From: Flavobacterium sp. 1
Lineage (GTDB): Bacteria; Bacteroidota; Bacteroidia; Flavobacteriales; Flavobacteriaceae
DNA: 64,000 nt
Assembly (NCBI RefSeq): GCF_002797935.1
Contig: NZ_PGER01000001.1
Span: forward strand, 2,728,001 to 2,792,000
Direction of reading: 5' to 3'
The notes under the pieces were generated by a model. That model did no database searches. It was given only the letters and a program-made list of their open reading frames with translations, and was not told the origin of the DNA. This document shows, piece by piece, positions 1 to 8,659 of this stretch; position 1 is the stretch's first letter; each line of letters starts with the position of its first letter. The position numbers were made by a program, and so were the translations under genes.

Positions 1-163
1 CAAAGTCTTTCGAGTTCGCCATACACGTTGAGTAAGCAATACAATTCCTCAATCAAAGTCCTTGAGAGGAACGAAGCAGCCTCTCTATCAAAAATAAATC
101 CAACAAAATCATCGAAACGGATATCCCCATATTTCCAACTTCTACAAAATAATTCTCAAAAAA

Positions 164-195
164 TTTGCGTAGCTACTTAACTACACTTATATTTG
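164..195 (+). promoter_or_regulatory. promoter of the arsR-SRPBCC-doxX operon with an internal inverted repeat
   Basis: A Bacteroidota-type promoter is visible: TTTG at 164-167, a 20-base spacer, and TATATTTG at 188-195. The spacer holds an imperfect inverted repeat, GTAG...CTAC at 169-184, placed where an ArsR-type repressor would block the polymerase. Autoregulation by the first gene is inferred. Bases 1-163 show no supportable gene. Confidence 0.6.
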
Positions 196-213
196 TAGTC
201 AAATAACTTCACG

Positions 214-537
214 ATGAATTTAAGAAGAGACGTTTTTCAGGCAATTGCCGATCCCACACGCAGAGCAATACTGATGCTGGTAACTACACAATCGATGACA
301 GCGGGAACAATTGCATCCAATTTTGACACGGCAAGACCAACGGTTTCAAAACATCTACAAATTTTAACCGAATGTGACCTGCTCACTGCCGAACAAAGCG
401 GAAGGGAAATCTACTACCATCTGAATGCAAAAAAAATGAAAGAGATAGCCGATTTTATAGAACCTTTCCGAAAAATGTGGGATGACCGATTTAATAAACT
501 GGAAGACATTATGAAAAATTACAAACCAAAAGAATAA
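214..537 (+). CDS. ArsR-family winged-helix transcriptional regulator
   Basis: The 107-residue protein fits a single ArsR winged helix. It starts with the family signature DPTRRAIL (about residues 13-20), followed by a recognition helix around [13 protein letters not shown] (residues 39-51) and a beta-wing around SGREIYYHL. It lacks the paired cysteines of metal-sensing ArsR proteins, so it probably belongs to the non-metal branch that is commonly found next to SRPBCC genes. It lies 5 bp before the SRPBCC gene, and the same promoter probably drives the DoxX-like gene. Self-repression through the inverted repeat at 169-184 is inferred. The ligand is unknown. Confidence 0.9.
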   Translation: MNLRRDVFQAIADPTRRAILMLVTTQSMTAGTIASNFDTARPTVSKHLQILTECDLLTAEQSGREIYYHLNAKKMKEIADFIEPFRKMWDDRFNKLEDIMKNYKPKE

Positions 538-542
538 ACGCC

Positions 543-1007
543 ATGGAACTAAAAACAAAAATCAATGCCGTTGACGGCAAGCAGGAATTAGTGATCACAA
601 GAGCATTTGATCTGCCTTTGGAATTACTGTTCAAAGCCTATGCAGAACCCGAAATTGTCGCGCAGTGGATGGGAACAAAAGTGCTGAAACTTGAAAACAA
701 AAATCACGGCAGTTATCAATTTGAAACTACTGATCCTAAAGGAAACAAACATAGCTTTAACGGAACAATCCATGAGTTTATCCTTAACGAAAAAATCACA
801 AGAACATTTGAAATGAGCAATACCCCCTTTGGCGTTCAGCTGGAATTTTTAGAATTTGAAAAAGTGACTGACAGCACCAGCAAACTCACCATGCACGTGG
901 TTTATAAATCAGTCGAAATCAGAGACCAGATTCTAAAACTTCCATTCGCACAAGGAATAAATATGGCGCATAACCGCCTGCAGGAAATCGTAAACCAATT
1001 AAAATAA
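543..1007 (+). CDS. SRPBCC (AHSA1-type) domain protein
   Basis: This 154-residue single-domain protein has the AHSA1/START-like pattern. The first strand, ELVITRAFDLPLELLFKAY, is followed by EPEIVAQWMG, and a long C-terminal helix (GINMAHNRLQEIVNQL) closes the hydrophobic pocket. These proteins bind small hydrophobic ligands or act as co-chaperone-like factors; the ligand cannot be read from sequence. The ATG lies 5 bp after the ArsR stop codon, and the next gene begins 6 bp downstream. The ArsR + SRPBCC + DoxX trio recurs in many bacteria, with the regulator controlling the other two. Confidence 0.9.
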   Translation: MELKTKINAVDGKQELVITRAFDLPLELLFKAYAEPEIVAQWMGTKVLKLENKNHGSYQFETTDPKGNKHSFNGTIHEFILNEKITRTFEMSNTPFGVQLEFLEFEKVTDSTSKLTMHVVYKSVEIRDQILKLPFAQGINMAHNRLQEIVNQLK

Positions 1008-1013
1008 TATATC

Positions 1014-1394
1014 ATGACAAAGAAAAACAGAATAATTTATTGGACAGCCACAGCACTTTTGTCTGTTGGCATGTTAGGAAGCGGTATATCACAGTTGCTG
1101 CACACCAAAGAAATGAATGAACTTATTGCCCACACTGGCTATCCAATGTACTTTATGAACATTATCGGCGTTTGGAAAATCCTTGGAGTTATCGCTATTT
1201 TAATCCCAAAAAACAAACTCTTAAAAGAATGGGCATACGCAGGATTCTTTTTCCTGATGACGGGCGCATTATTTTCGCATTTGGCAATGGGCGATGCCGG
1301 GAAAGCTATTTTTGGACCGCTTTTTCAAACCATTTTTATAATTCTGTCTTGGTATTTCAGACCAACTGACAGAAAGTTAACTGCAGTAAATTAA
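1014..1394 (+). CDS. DoxX-like integral membrane protein
   Basis: The 126-residue protein has four hydrophobic segments, at roughly residues 8-25, 44-62, 70-90 and 97-115. This matches the DoxX-like family by size and topology. DoxX-family members are inner-membrane proteins, some linked to quinone or thiosulfate redox chemistry, but this subgroup has no proven reaction. It is the last gene of the operon and is followed by a strong terminator at 1412-1451. Confidence 0.85.
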   Translation: MTKKNRIIYWTATALLSVGMLGSGISQLLHTKEMNELIAHTGYPMYFMNIIGVWKILGVIAILIPKNKLLKEWAYAGFFFLMTGALFSHLAMGDAGKAIFGPLFQTIFIILSWYFRPTDRKLTAVN

Positions 1395-1411
1395 CTAAGG
1401 AATTCCAAACA

Positions 1412-1451
1412 AAACCCGCTCCGTATTCTCACGACTTTGCAGAGCGGGTTT
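1412..1451 (+). terminator. intrinsic terminator after the doxX-like gene
   Basis: A perfect 10-bp stem, AAACCCGCTC at 1412-1421 and GAGCGGGTTT at 1442-1451, closes a 20-base loop and is followed by a T/A-rich run. Confidence 0.8.
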
Positions 1452-1497
1452 ATTTAAACTCCCTAAAAAAACTTCTTTAAAGCGGAAATCCAAAAAT

Positions 1498-1701
1498 TTA
1501 AATAATCTTATTGTCTATGGCAAAAGAAAGGGCTTCTGCGAAATTTTTAACCTCAAAAATTTCGAAAATTTTTCTTCTGTAATATTTTATGGTATCAGGA
1601 GAAACAAACATTTTTTCTGTAATCTGATTTATCGTTGACCCTTGAGTAGTTCCCTCAATCGTGTGCAAAAACACAATCTCTATTGCTATTCTATAATTAT
1701 T
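1498..1701 (-). pseudogene. remnant of a LuxR-type HTH regulator (C-terminal domain only)
   Basis: The reverse strand reads about 67 codons from an in-frame TAA upstream (about 1702-1704) to a TAA at 1498-1500. The translation contains ITEKMFVSPDTIKYYRRKIF and then EVKNFAEALSFAIDNKII, which is the scanning-and-recognition helix pattern and the final helix of LuxR/FixJ-type DNA-binding domains. No start codon, receiver domain or other sensor domain precedes it, and the usual LTxRExEVL motif is eroded. It is therefore read as the decayed 3' end of a regulator. It lies between the DoxX-like operon and the pectate lyase promoter region. Nothing coding was seen in 1702-1950. Confidence 0.65.
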
Positions 1702-1956
1702 TTAGTTAATGTGATTAGCTAACGCTTGAGCGCTTTGTTCCTCTCAATAAAGCACTGATGGGAATATTCCAGCTAAGTCAAAACCCTTTTATCATGCACC
1801 TCCTCAGCAAACAAAGATTTCACTAGTTTTTGATATTTAAAAACAACATTCCAACTTAAAATTTATTTTACAAAATTATCGGCAATTATTATAATAAAAA
1901 CCCTATACATATATAAAAATCAAAGAATATATTAACAAAAACTACTCATTAACACT

Positions 1957-1972
1957 AAACAATCGATTACAA
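1957..1972. promoter_or_regulatory. candidate LacI-type operator, distal site
   Basis: The core ACAATCGATTACA is a near-palindrome centred on CG, like LacI-family operators with an AATCGATT centre. A second copy sits on the pectate lyase promoter at 2134-2147, 175 bp downstream. Two sites this far apart could allow looping, but this is inferred from sequence only. Confidence 0.4.
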
Positions 1973-2125
1973 TTTGTCATTTTTTATGATAAATAAAAAA
2001 AGTAATACATCATATAATTAACCTTAAATACGAATAAAACATAATATTTAAGCCTTTTTTTACTATTAATAAAATTTATTAAAAATTATATGACAAATTT
2101 TTTAATCAATATAAAATAAATTATA

Positions 2126-2147
2126 TACATTTGTGTAATCGATTGCA
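2126..2147 (+). promoter_or_regulatory. pectate lyase promoter -7 element with abutting operator
   Basis: TACATTTG at 2126-2133 matches the Bacteroidota -7 element TAnnTTTG. It is directly followed by TGTAATCGATTGCA (2134-2147), a 14-base near-perfect palindrome of the LacI type covering the expected transcription start. A sugar-responsive repressor is the natural reading, but no lacI gene lies in this window. Confidence 0.5.
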
Positions 2148-2214
2148 AAACAGTTATATACTACAAAAATGCTAATCGTTAACAAAACCAATTAAAAAAC
2201 CAAAAAACCAAATT

Positions 2215-4979
2215 ATGAAAAACTTTTATTTTACACGATCGCCTTATTGGCCTCGATCCAAATCTGGGCACAGACAGTTACTATTAATGAATCGTCAGGA
2301 TGGCTAGAATCTGCCTTTGTAAAATGGACTCCCGTTTCTGGAGCTGGCAGCTACAATGTATATTACTCCGGTGGCGGAGAAACCAACAAAAAAATTGACA
2401 CACAACTTATCCGCAGTTATGGTTCTTATTATCGTGCCGATGTACCTGGTCTCACTGCGGGCTCTTATACTCTTACTGTAAAACCCGTTATTTCAGGAAA
2501 TGAAGGCACGGGAACCACAACAGGCAATTTAACCGTTGTGGCTCAAGACCGTAATGGTTTTGCTTTTGACAGCGGTCGAATTCCCGGAGGATATAAAGCC
2601 AATGGGACTCCAAAAGACAATGCCGTAATTCTTTATGTTACCCAAAATACCAAAAACACAATTTCGATGAATATCACTGGTGCCAGCACAAATCCTTGTG
2701 TTGGCTTGCAAAATATTTTATATGCTATTAAAAAGGGACAAGACGCGCGTCCGTTTATCATTCGTTTGATTGGAAATATTACCGATATGTCTGTAATGGA
2801 AGGCGGAGATATTGTTATTGAAAATTCAAATAATGCATCATCCTACCTTACTCTGGAAGGCGTTGGCACAGATGCAGTTGCCAATGGCTGGGGTGTTCGT
2901 CTTAAATCAGCATCGAATATCGAAGTCAGCAATATCGGAGTTATGAACTGCAACAGTACAGCAGGAGACAATATTGGAATGCAGCAGGACAATGATCATA
3001 TTTGGGTTCACAATTGCGATTTATTCTATGGTGATGCCGGTAGTGACGCTGACCAAATAAAAGGCGATGGCGCATTAGACAATAAATCATCAACTTATGT
3101 AACATTGGCTTACAACCACTTTTGGGATAGTGGAAAAGCCAGTCTTTTAGGCTTAAGCGAAGGAACTACAACCGGTTTATATATTACGTATCACCATAAC
3201 TGGTTCGATCATTCTGATTCTCGCCACCCAAGGGTTCGTTACTATTCAGCACACATTTATAACAACTATTATGACGGAAATTCTAAATATGGAGCAGGAT
3301 CAACATTAGGTTCTTCATTATTTATGGAAGGGAATTTTTTCCGCAATTGTAAATACCCTATGCTTACTTCTAAACAAGGCACTGATATATTTTATGATTC
3401 TACAGGTACTTTTTCTGGTGAAGCTGGAGGAACAATTAAAGCATTTAATAATACAATGACTGGTCAAACACGCTATGTTCCATACAATGCCACTAATTAT
3501 CCTGTTGAATTTGACGCTATTGAAACAGCAACCAGAGGTGAAGTTATCAGCAGCAGCATTAAATCGAAACTTGGAGCCAATTCATACAATAACTTTGATA
3601 CCAATACTGCATTCTATGTTAAAAATTTGGTGATAGATCAGCCTGCAGTTGCCCAAACTAAAGTAGTTCAATACGCAGGACGTGTTTCTGGCGGTGATCT
3701 AAAATGGACTTTTGACAATGCCGTAGATGATGCATCATCACTTGTAATTACAGCATTTAAGTCTGCACTTACGAATTATAACACAACATTAGTTTCAGTA
3801 CAAGGAGAAACTACACCCGCAGGCAGTCAGACACTAACTTCAACTGCCAATAACAATCAAACAGTAACGAGTGGCACTGCGATTGGCTCAATTGTTTTCA
3901 CCTGGGGTGGAGATGCAACCGATGCAACCGTGACTGGATTACCTGCATCAGGAATTAGTTTTGTAAAAAACACCACAGCCAAAACAATAACTATAACAGG
4001 AACTCCAACAGCTACAGTTACTTATTCTATTAGCACAACAGGTACCGCAGGTACTCCTGCAACTGGATCAGGAACCATCACGGTTACGGCATCAGGTACT
4101 CAAACACTAACTTCAAGTGCCAACAATAACCAAACAGTAACGAGTGGCACTGCGATTGGCTCAATTGTTTTCACTTGGGGTGGAAATGCAACCGATGCTA
4201 CTGTGACTGGATTACCTGCATCAGGAATTAGTTTTGTAAAAAACACTACAGCCAAAACAATAACTATCTCAGGAACTCCAACGGCTACTTTATCATATTC
4301 CATTAGTACTACCGGTGCAGGAACACCTGCAACTGGATCAGGAACTATAACAGTTACAACGGTTTCTTCCGGTAATGAAATACATAATTTCACAACATCA
4401 GGAAAAGTTAGCTCATTCTATACCATCACAGGAAATATGAATTCTACTGACGGATCAGCAACATATAATGGTTTGACATTGACAAAGCGTTTAAAAATAG
4501 AGTCAAGCACAACTATAACTTTTACAACAACGGCTGCCTCAACATTAACTTTAGTGTTTGATCCTACTTTTTCTGGAACAATTAAGATTAACAATATATC
4601 CTACACTGCTTCGGCAGGAATAGTTAGCGCATCGCTTTCAGCTGGTGCAAATACTATACTCAAAGGATCTGTTGCGAACCTATTTTATATTGAGACTAAA
4701 TACAATACTACATTACGTACTGCTCAAAAAACTAAAGCAGCACAAAGTACCGAAGCCACAAACTTGGTTTTATATCCAAATCCGGTAACGAACCAATTAA
4801 ACATAACTCCTTCTAACCAGAAAATAGAAAGCATTATGATTTATAATATGACGGGAACATTAGTTAAAAGTTCAAGCAATACTGAATCTATCGATGTAAG
4901 TAACCTTAGTATTGGAAACTATTTGGTAAAAGTGACTACAGATAAAGAGACATTCGTTAAAACGATTGCTAAAAAATAA
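2215..4979 (+). CDS. secreted pectate lyase (PL1 family) with type IX secretion sorting domain; 1-base frameshift after the start codon
   Basis: The enzyme would cleave polygalacturonate by beta-elimination outside the cell. The main frame opens at about 2247 and runs 910 codons. In order it has a fibronectin-III-like segment (about residues 10-80), the PL1 beta-helix with HHNWFDHSDSRHPRVR near residues 316-331, two near-identical 88-90 residue repeats, a beta-rich module, and a C-terminal sorting domain beginning near LVLYPNPVTNQLNI. The signal peptide is not in this frame. ATG at 2215 reads MKNFYFTRSPYW and stops early. Adding one A to the A5 run after ATG restores MKKLLFYTIALLASIQIWAQ, an ideal signal peptide joined in frame. 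This is a homopolymer sequencing error, a real inactivating mutation or a slippage site. Without the repair the product would start at an internal TTG and not be exported. Confidence 0.85.
3823..4358 (+). repeat. two near-identical tandem Ig-like modules in the pectate lyase
   Basis: Two copies of about 265-270 bp (3823-4091 and 4095-4358) encode modules beginning QTLTS and ending GSGTITVT. The shared stretch around NQTVTSGTAIGSIVFTWGG and GLPASGISFVKNTTAKTIT is almost identical, also at DNA level. This implies a recent duplication or ongoing gene conversion. The modules look like bacterial Ig-like spacers between the catalytic domain and the secretion signal. Confidence 0.85.
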
Positions 4980-5001
4980 AACAGAATAAAATCACAAAAA
5001 C

Positions 5002-5031
5002 AACCTCTCTTTAAGAAAATTAAGAGAGGTT
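5002..5031 (+). terminator. intrinsic terminator after the pectate lyase
   Basis: AACCTCTCTT (5002-5011) pairs perfectly with AAGAGAGGTT (5022-5031) and is followed by CTTTTGTTTT. The remaining gap to 5306 shows no gene. Confidence 0.8.
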
Positions 5032-5306
5032 CTTTTGTTTTAAGCTCCAGCTAGCATTAGCAGAGATAAGCTCTAAACGCTGTTGTGAATATCTTGCTAA
5101 TACCCCAAAAATATTCTTTGAAAGTTGGGATACCCCACAAAACTATGAGTCTTTGCAAAGCAACTTAATTTACTTTTGTCCCAACAAACAACTCGTTCCT
5201 CACTCTACCCCACTTCATTACTTACTCCGTTCACAACTCCCTAAAATTTCTTTTTAATACCAATTTCTAAATTCCTAATTTGCACCTTCAAAATTAGAAG
5301 AAAAAA

Positions 5307-7601
5307 ATGAAGGTCTGTATTGCCGAAAAACCAAGTGTAGCACGCGAAATCGCATCCGTTTTGGGAGCCAATACCAAGCATGACGGTTATTACGAAGGCA
5401 ACGGTTATGCCGTGACCTACACTTTTGGGCATTTATGCACCTTAAAAGAACCCAACGATTACAAACCGCATTGGAAAAGCTGGGATTTGAACAATCTGCC
5501 TATGCTCCCGGAAAAATTTGAAACCAAAGTGGTGCAGAATTCGGGGATTCAAAAACAGTTTAGAATTGTAAAAGGTTTATTTGACAAAGCCGAATTGGTC
5601 ATCAACTGCGGGGATGCCGGGCAAGAAGGAGAACTCATTCAGCGCTGGGTAATGAACGAAGCCCAATACAAAGGCGAAGTACAGCGTTTATGGATTTCGT
5701 CCCTAACCACCGAAGCCATCAAAGAGGGTTTTGAAAACCTAAAACCATCTGCCAACTACGATAATTTATACTATGCAGGATTTTCCAGAGCCATTGGCGA
5801 CTGGTTACTCGGCATGAATGCCACCCGTTTGTACACTGTAAAACATGGCGGGTACAAACAAGTATTGTCTATTGGGCGGGTTCAGACCCCAACCTTAGCC
5901 ATGGTCGTTGACCGATTTAAAGAGATTGAGAATTTCAAACCACAGCCCTATTGGGAACTGCAGACTTTATACAGAGAGACGCTTTTCAATTATGAGGAAG
6001 GACGCTTTTTGAAAAAGGAAGATGGCGAAATTCTAGCCAATAAAGTCAAGGAAAGTGAGTTCGAAATTGTTTCTGTCGAAAAAAAGAACGGCAATGAGTA
6101 TGCGCCAAAGCTTTTTGACTTAACAGGTTTACAGGTATATTGCAATCAAAAATTTGGTTTCTCGGCAGATGAAACGCTTAAAATTGTCCAAACTTTATAC
6201 GAACAAAAAGTAGTCACCTATCCCAGAGTCGATACAACATTTCTTCCGAATGATATTTATCCGAAAGTGCCTGGAATTCTGCAAAAACTGACTAATTATG
6301 CCGAATTGACGCAGCCTCTTTTAGGTAAAAAGATAAAAAAATCATCCAAAGTTTTCAACGATAAAAAAGTAACAGATCACCACGCTATTATTCCAACTGG
6401 AGTACAATCTAATTTGCAATACAATCAGCAGCAGGTTTATGACATAATTGTAAAACGATTTATTGCGGTGTTCTATGACGATTGTTTGGTAGCCAATACC
6501 ACAGTAATTGGAAAAGCGGCCGATGTACTATTCAAAACCACAGGGAAAGAAATTTTGAAAAAGGGATTTCGCGTTGTTTTTGAAGATCCAAACGCAAAAG
6601 AAAAAGAAGCCGATATACTGCCGAGTTTTGTGGTAGGCGAAAAAGGACCGCATGTACCTTCGTTTTTAGAAAAAGAAACCAAACCGCCCAATCAATTTAC
6701 TGAGGCAACTTTATTGCGCGCCATGGAAACCGCGGGCAAGCAAGTCGATGATGAGGATTTACGCGAATTGATGAAAGAAAATGGTATTGGCCGTCCGTCA
6801 ACGCGGGCGAATATTATCGAAACGCTTTTCAAACGCCAATACATCGTTCGAAACAAAAAACAGGTTTTGCCAACACCCACTGGAATTCAGCTTATTGATA
6901 CGATTCAGAATGAATTAATAAAATCAGCTGAACTTACGGGTTCTTGGGAAAAGCAGCTGAAAGATATTGAAAGAGGAACTTTTACCGCTGGTGCATTCAT
7001 TAAAAACATGAAACACATGGTCGAAGCTTTGGTTACTGAAGTACGAAGCGAAACGACCCGCGCCAATATTTCGCATGCCGGAACTGTTCAAAAACAAGCT
7101 ACAACAATTGAGAAAAAAAAAGCCGCAGGAATTTTGGCAGAAGTTTGTCCAAAATGCCAAAAAGGAAATCTGATAAAAGGAAGATCAGCTTATGGGTGCA
7201 GTGAATATAAATCGGGCTGTGATTTTGTACTGCCTTATGTTTTCGCAGGAAAAAAGATTTCCGAAAGTCAATATTTGCGGTTGGTTCAAAAGGGTTCGAC
7301 TGTAAACTTGAAAGACTTTAAAACCGATTCTGGTACAGTTGAAGGCTTAATCCGTTTTGAAGAAAATTTCAAACTCAAATTTGAACCGAAGAAAACTGCC
7401 GTAAAAACAACTCCTGATACTTTGACTTGCCCGAAATGCAAAAAAGGAACAATTCTGAAAGGTAAAACCGCTTATGGCTGCTCTGATTATAAATTGGGCT
7501 GTGATTTTAAAGTCACTTTTGATGCGGTCAGAGAGAAATTGAAAGATCAAAAACCTACCAAAGAACTGGTTTATTCTATTTTGAATGAAAGTGTTTTATA
7601 G
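5307..7601 (+). CDS. topB: DNA topoisomerase III (type IA)
   Basis: This enzyme passes single DNA strands through a transient 5'-phosphotyrosine break and decatenates DNA. The N-terminus MKVCIAEKPSVAREIASVLG is the TopB form of the Toprim domain. The acidic metal site is seen in NCGDAGQEGELIQRW. The catalytic tyrosine is Y305 in TYPRVDT. SIGRVQTPTLAMVVDR and ENGIGRPSTRANIIETL are conserved type IA motifs. The C-terminus has two four-cysteine zinc-ribbon-like repeats starting CPKCQKG and CPKCKKG. At 764 residues it is a normal length for this family. It stands alone, and the next gene starts 274 bp downstream. Confidence 0.96.
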   Translation: MKVCIAEKPSVAREIASVLGANTKHDGYYEGNGYAVTYTFGHLCTLKEPNDYKPHWKSWDLNNLPMLPEKFETKVVQNSGIQKQFRIVKGLFDKAELVINCGDAGQEGELIQRWVMNEAQYKGEVQRLWISSLTTEAIKEGFENLKPSANYDNLYYAGFSRAIGDWLLGMNATRLYTVKHGGYKQVLSIGRVQTPTLAMVVDRFKEIENFKPQPYWELQTLYRETLFNYEEGRFLKKEDGEILANKVKESEFEIVSVEKKNGNEYAPKLFDLTGLQVYCNQKFGFSADETLKIVQTLYEQKVVTYPRVDTTFLPNDIYPKVPGILQKLTNYAELTQPLLGKKIKKSSKVFNDKKVTDHHAIIPTGVQSNLQYNQQQVYDIIVKRFIAVFYDDCLVANTTVIGKAADVLFKTTGKEILKKGFRVVFEDPNAKEKEADILPSFVVGEKGPHVPSFLEKETKPPNQFTEATLLRAMETAGKQVDDEDLRELMKENGIGRPSTRANIIETLFKRQYIVRNKKQVLPTPTGIQLIDTIQNELIKSAELTGSWEKQLKDIERGTFTAGAFIKNMKHMVEALVTEVRSETTRANISHAGTVQKQATTIEKKKAAGILAEVCPKCQKGNLIKGRSAYGCSEYKSGCDFVLPYVFAGKKISESQYLRLVQKGSTVNLKDFKTDSGTVEGLIRFEENFKLKFEPKKTAVKTTPDTLTCPKCKKGTILKGKTAYGCSDYKLGCDFKVTFDAVREKLKDQKPTKELVYSILNESVL

Positions 7602-7875
7602 TTATTGGGTACTATTTTAAGTTAAGAATTTCCTGCTATGCTTTTTCTAAATTCAGTTGTTGAAAAGACGCGAAGATGCAAAAAAACGGTTCAAACTTTG
7701 TCCCTTTAGGGCAAACCTTCTCCCGTTCATTACTAAGGAAATAAATCCGAACTTTACTTTGGATTTGAAAAAAACATTAAATTTATCCAAAAGAAAACAG
7801 AGTTGACCTATCCAATCCACCAAACAGCGAACTTTGTCCACCATTTTAAAGCGATACACTTCTAAGTCAGAACAC

Positions 7876-8631
7876 ATGAACGATGGCTTCTATTACAAAT
7901 TCATCCTGCCAGACAAGTCGATTGCTGACTTTGTGGAAAATATTGGGATGTTTCATAACCGATCAGACAAGGTAAAAGAAGTAGTTCTAATGCCTGACGG
8001 AAGAGTTGATTTATTTTTCCTGAAATCCGACTTAGCACCTTTTCAGATTACGCTAATTGGTTTGGAAACAGTACCGGAACAAAGAATTATTCCGCCACAC
8101 ACTCTTGCCTTTAAAGTCAGCTTTAAACCGCTTGGGGTCGAATATATTTTACAGACTTCTGTTGCCTCTTTTTTAAATAGCGCAAAAATTCTTCCGAAAG
8201 ACTTTTGGGATATCAATGCCGATGATTTGAAAGATTTTGATGCATTTCAAAAAAAAATAGCTCTAAAAATAAACGAAGTTTTGCCCAACAAAATTGACGA
8301 AAGAAAATGCAAACTTTTCGAATTAATTTATGCTTCAAACGGCGAAATAAAAGTAGAAACACTTTCAAAAGAAATAGCTTGGAACAGCAGGCAGATCAAC
8401 CGTTATTTCAATAAGCAATTTGGACTTTCATTAAACGCATTTTGTAAAATTTTACGCTTCAAGGCCTCCTTACAGCATATTGCCAAAGGCAAGCTGTACC
8501 CAGAACTCGACTTCACAGATCAAACACATTTCATCAAAGAGATTAAAAAATTTTCAGGCGTAGTTCCAAGCGAATTATTAAAAAATAAGAATGACCGATT
8601 TATACTATTATCCGTCCTGAAAGAACAATAA
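7876..8631 (+). CDS. AraC-family transcriptional regulator with DUF6597-like sensor domain
   Basis: The N-terminal half (FYYKFILPDKSIADFVENIG, then VLMPDGRVDLFF) matches the cupin-like DUF6597 sensor found in many AraC regulators. The C-terminal 90 residues carry two helix-turn-helix units, the first in VETLSKEIAWNSRQINRYFN and the second around DFTDQTHFIKEIKKFSGVVP, the conserved AraC end motif. The ATG at 7876 is preferred because the frame extends upstream only through a TTG at 7834. The stop lies 28 bp before the flavin monooxygenase, so this regulator may control that gene. The inducer is unknown. The preceding gap, 7602-7875, holds no recognisable gene. Confidence 0.88.
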   Translation: MNDGFYYKFILPDKSIADFVENIGMFHNRSDKVKEVVLMPDGRVDLFFLKSDLAPFQITLIGLETVPEQRIIPPHTLAFKVSFKPLGVEYILQTSVASFLNSAKILPKDFWDINADDLKDFDAFQKKIALKINEVLPNKIDERKCKLFELIYASNGEIKVETLSKEIAWNSRQINRYFNKQFGLSLNAFCKILRFKASLQHIAKGKLYPELDFTDQTHFIKEIKKFSGVVPSELLKNKNDRFILLSVLKEQ

Positions 8632-8659
8632 TTTTGTCCCGTACTTAAAATTATACGGA

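Noticed and set aside
1..158. Open frame on the minus strand from about 158 off the left edge (contains DDFVGFIFDREAASFLS).
   Set aside because: No start codon, no recognisable domain, and the sequence leaves the window, so a gene cannot be supported.
3823..4358. Tandem repeats considered as a CRISPR array.
   Set aside because: Repeat units are about 265 bp, coding and without spacers.
4100..4393. 97-codon open frame on the minus strand inside the pectate lyase.
   Set aside because: It is a by-product of the repeat composition on the other strand, with no start context or domain.
7834..7875. Upstream TTG start for the AraC regulator.
   Set aside because: The ATG at 7876 directly precedes the conserved sensor domain.
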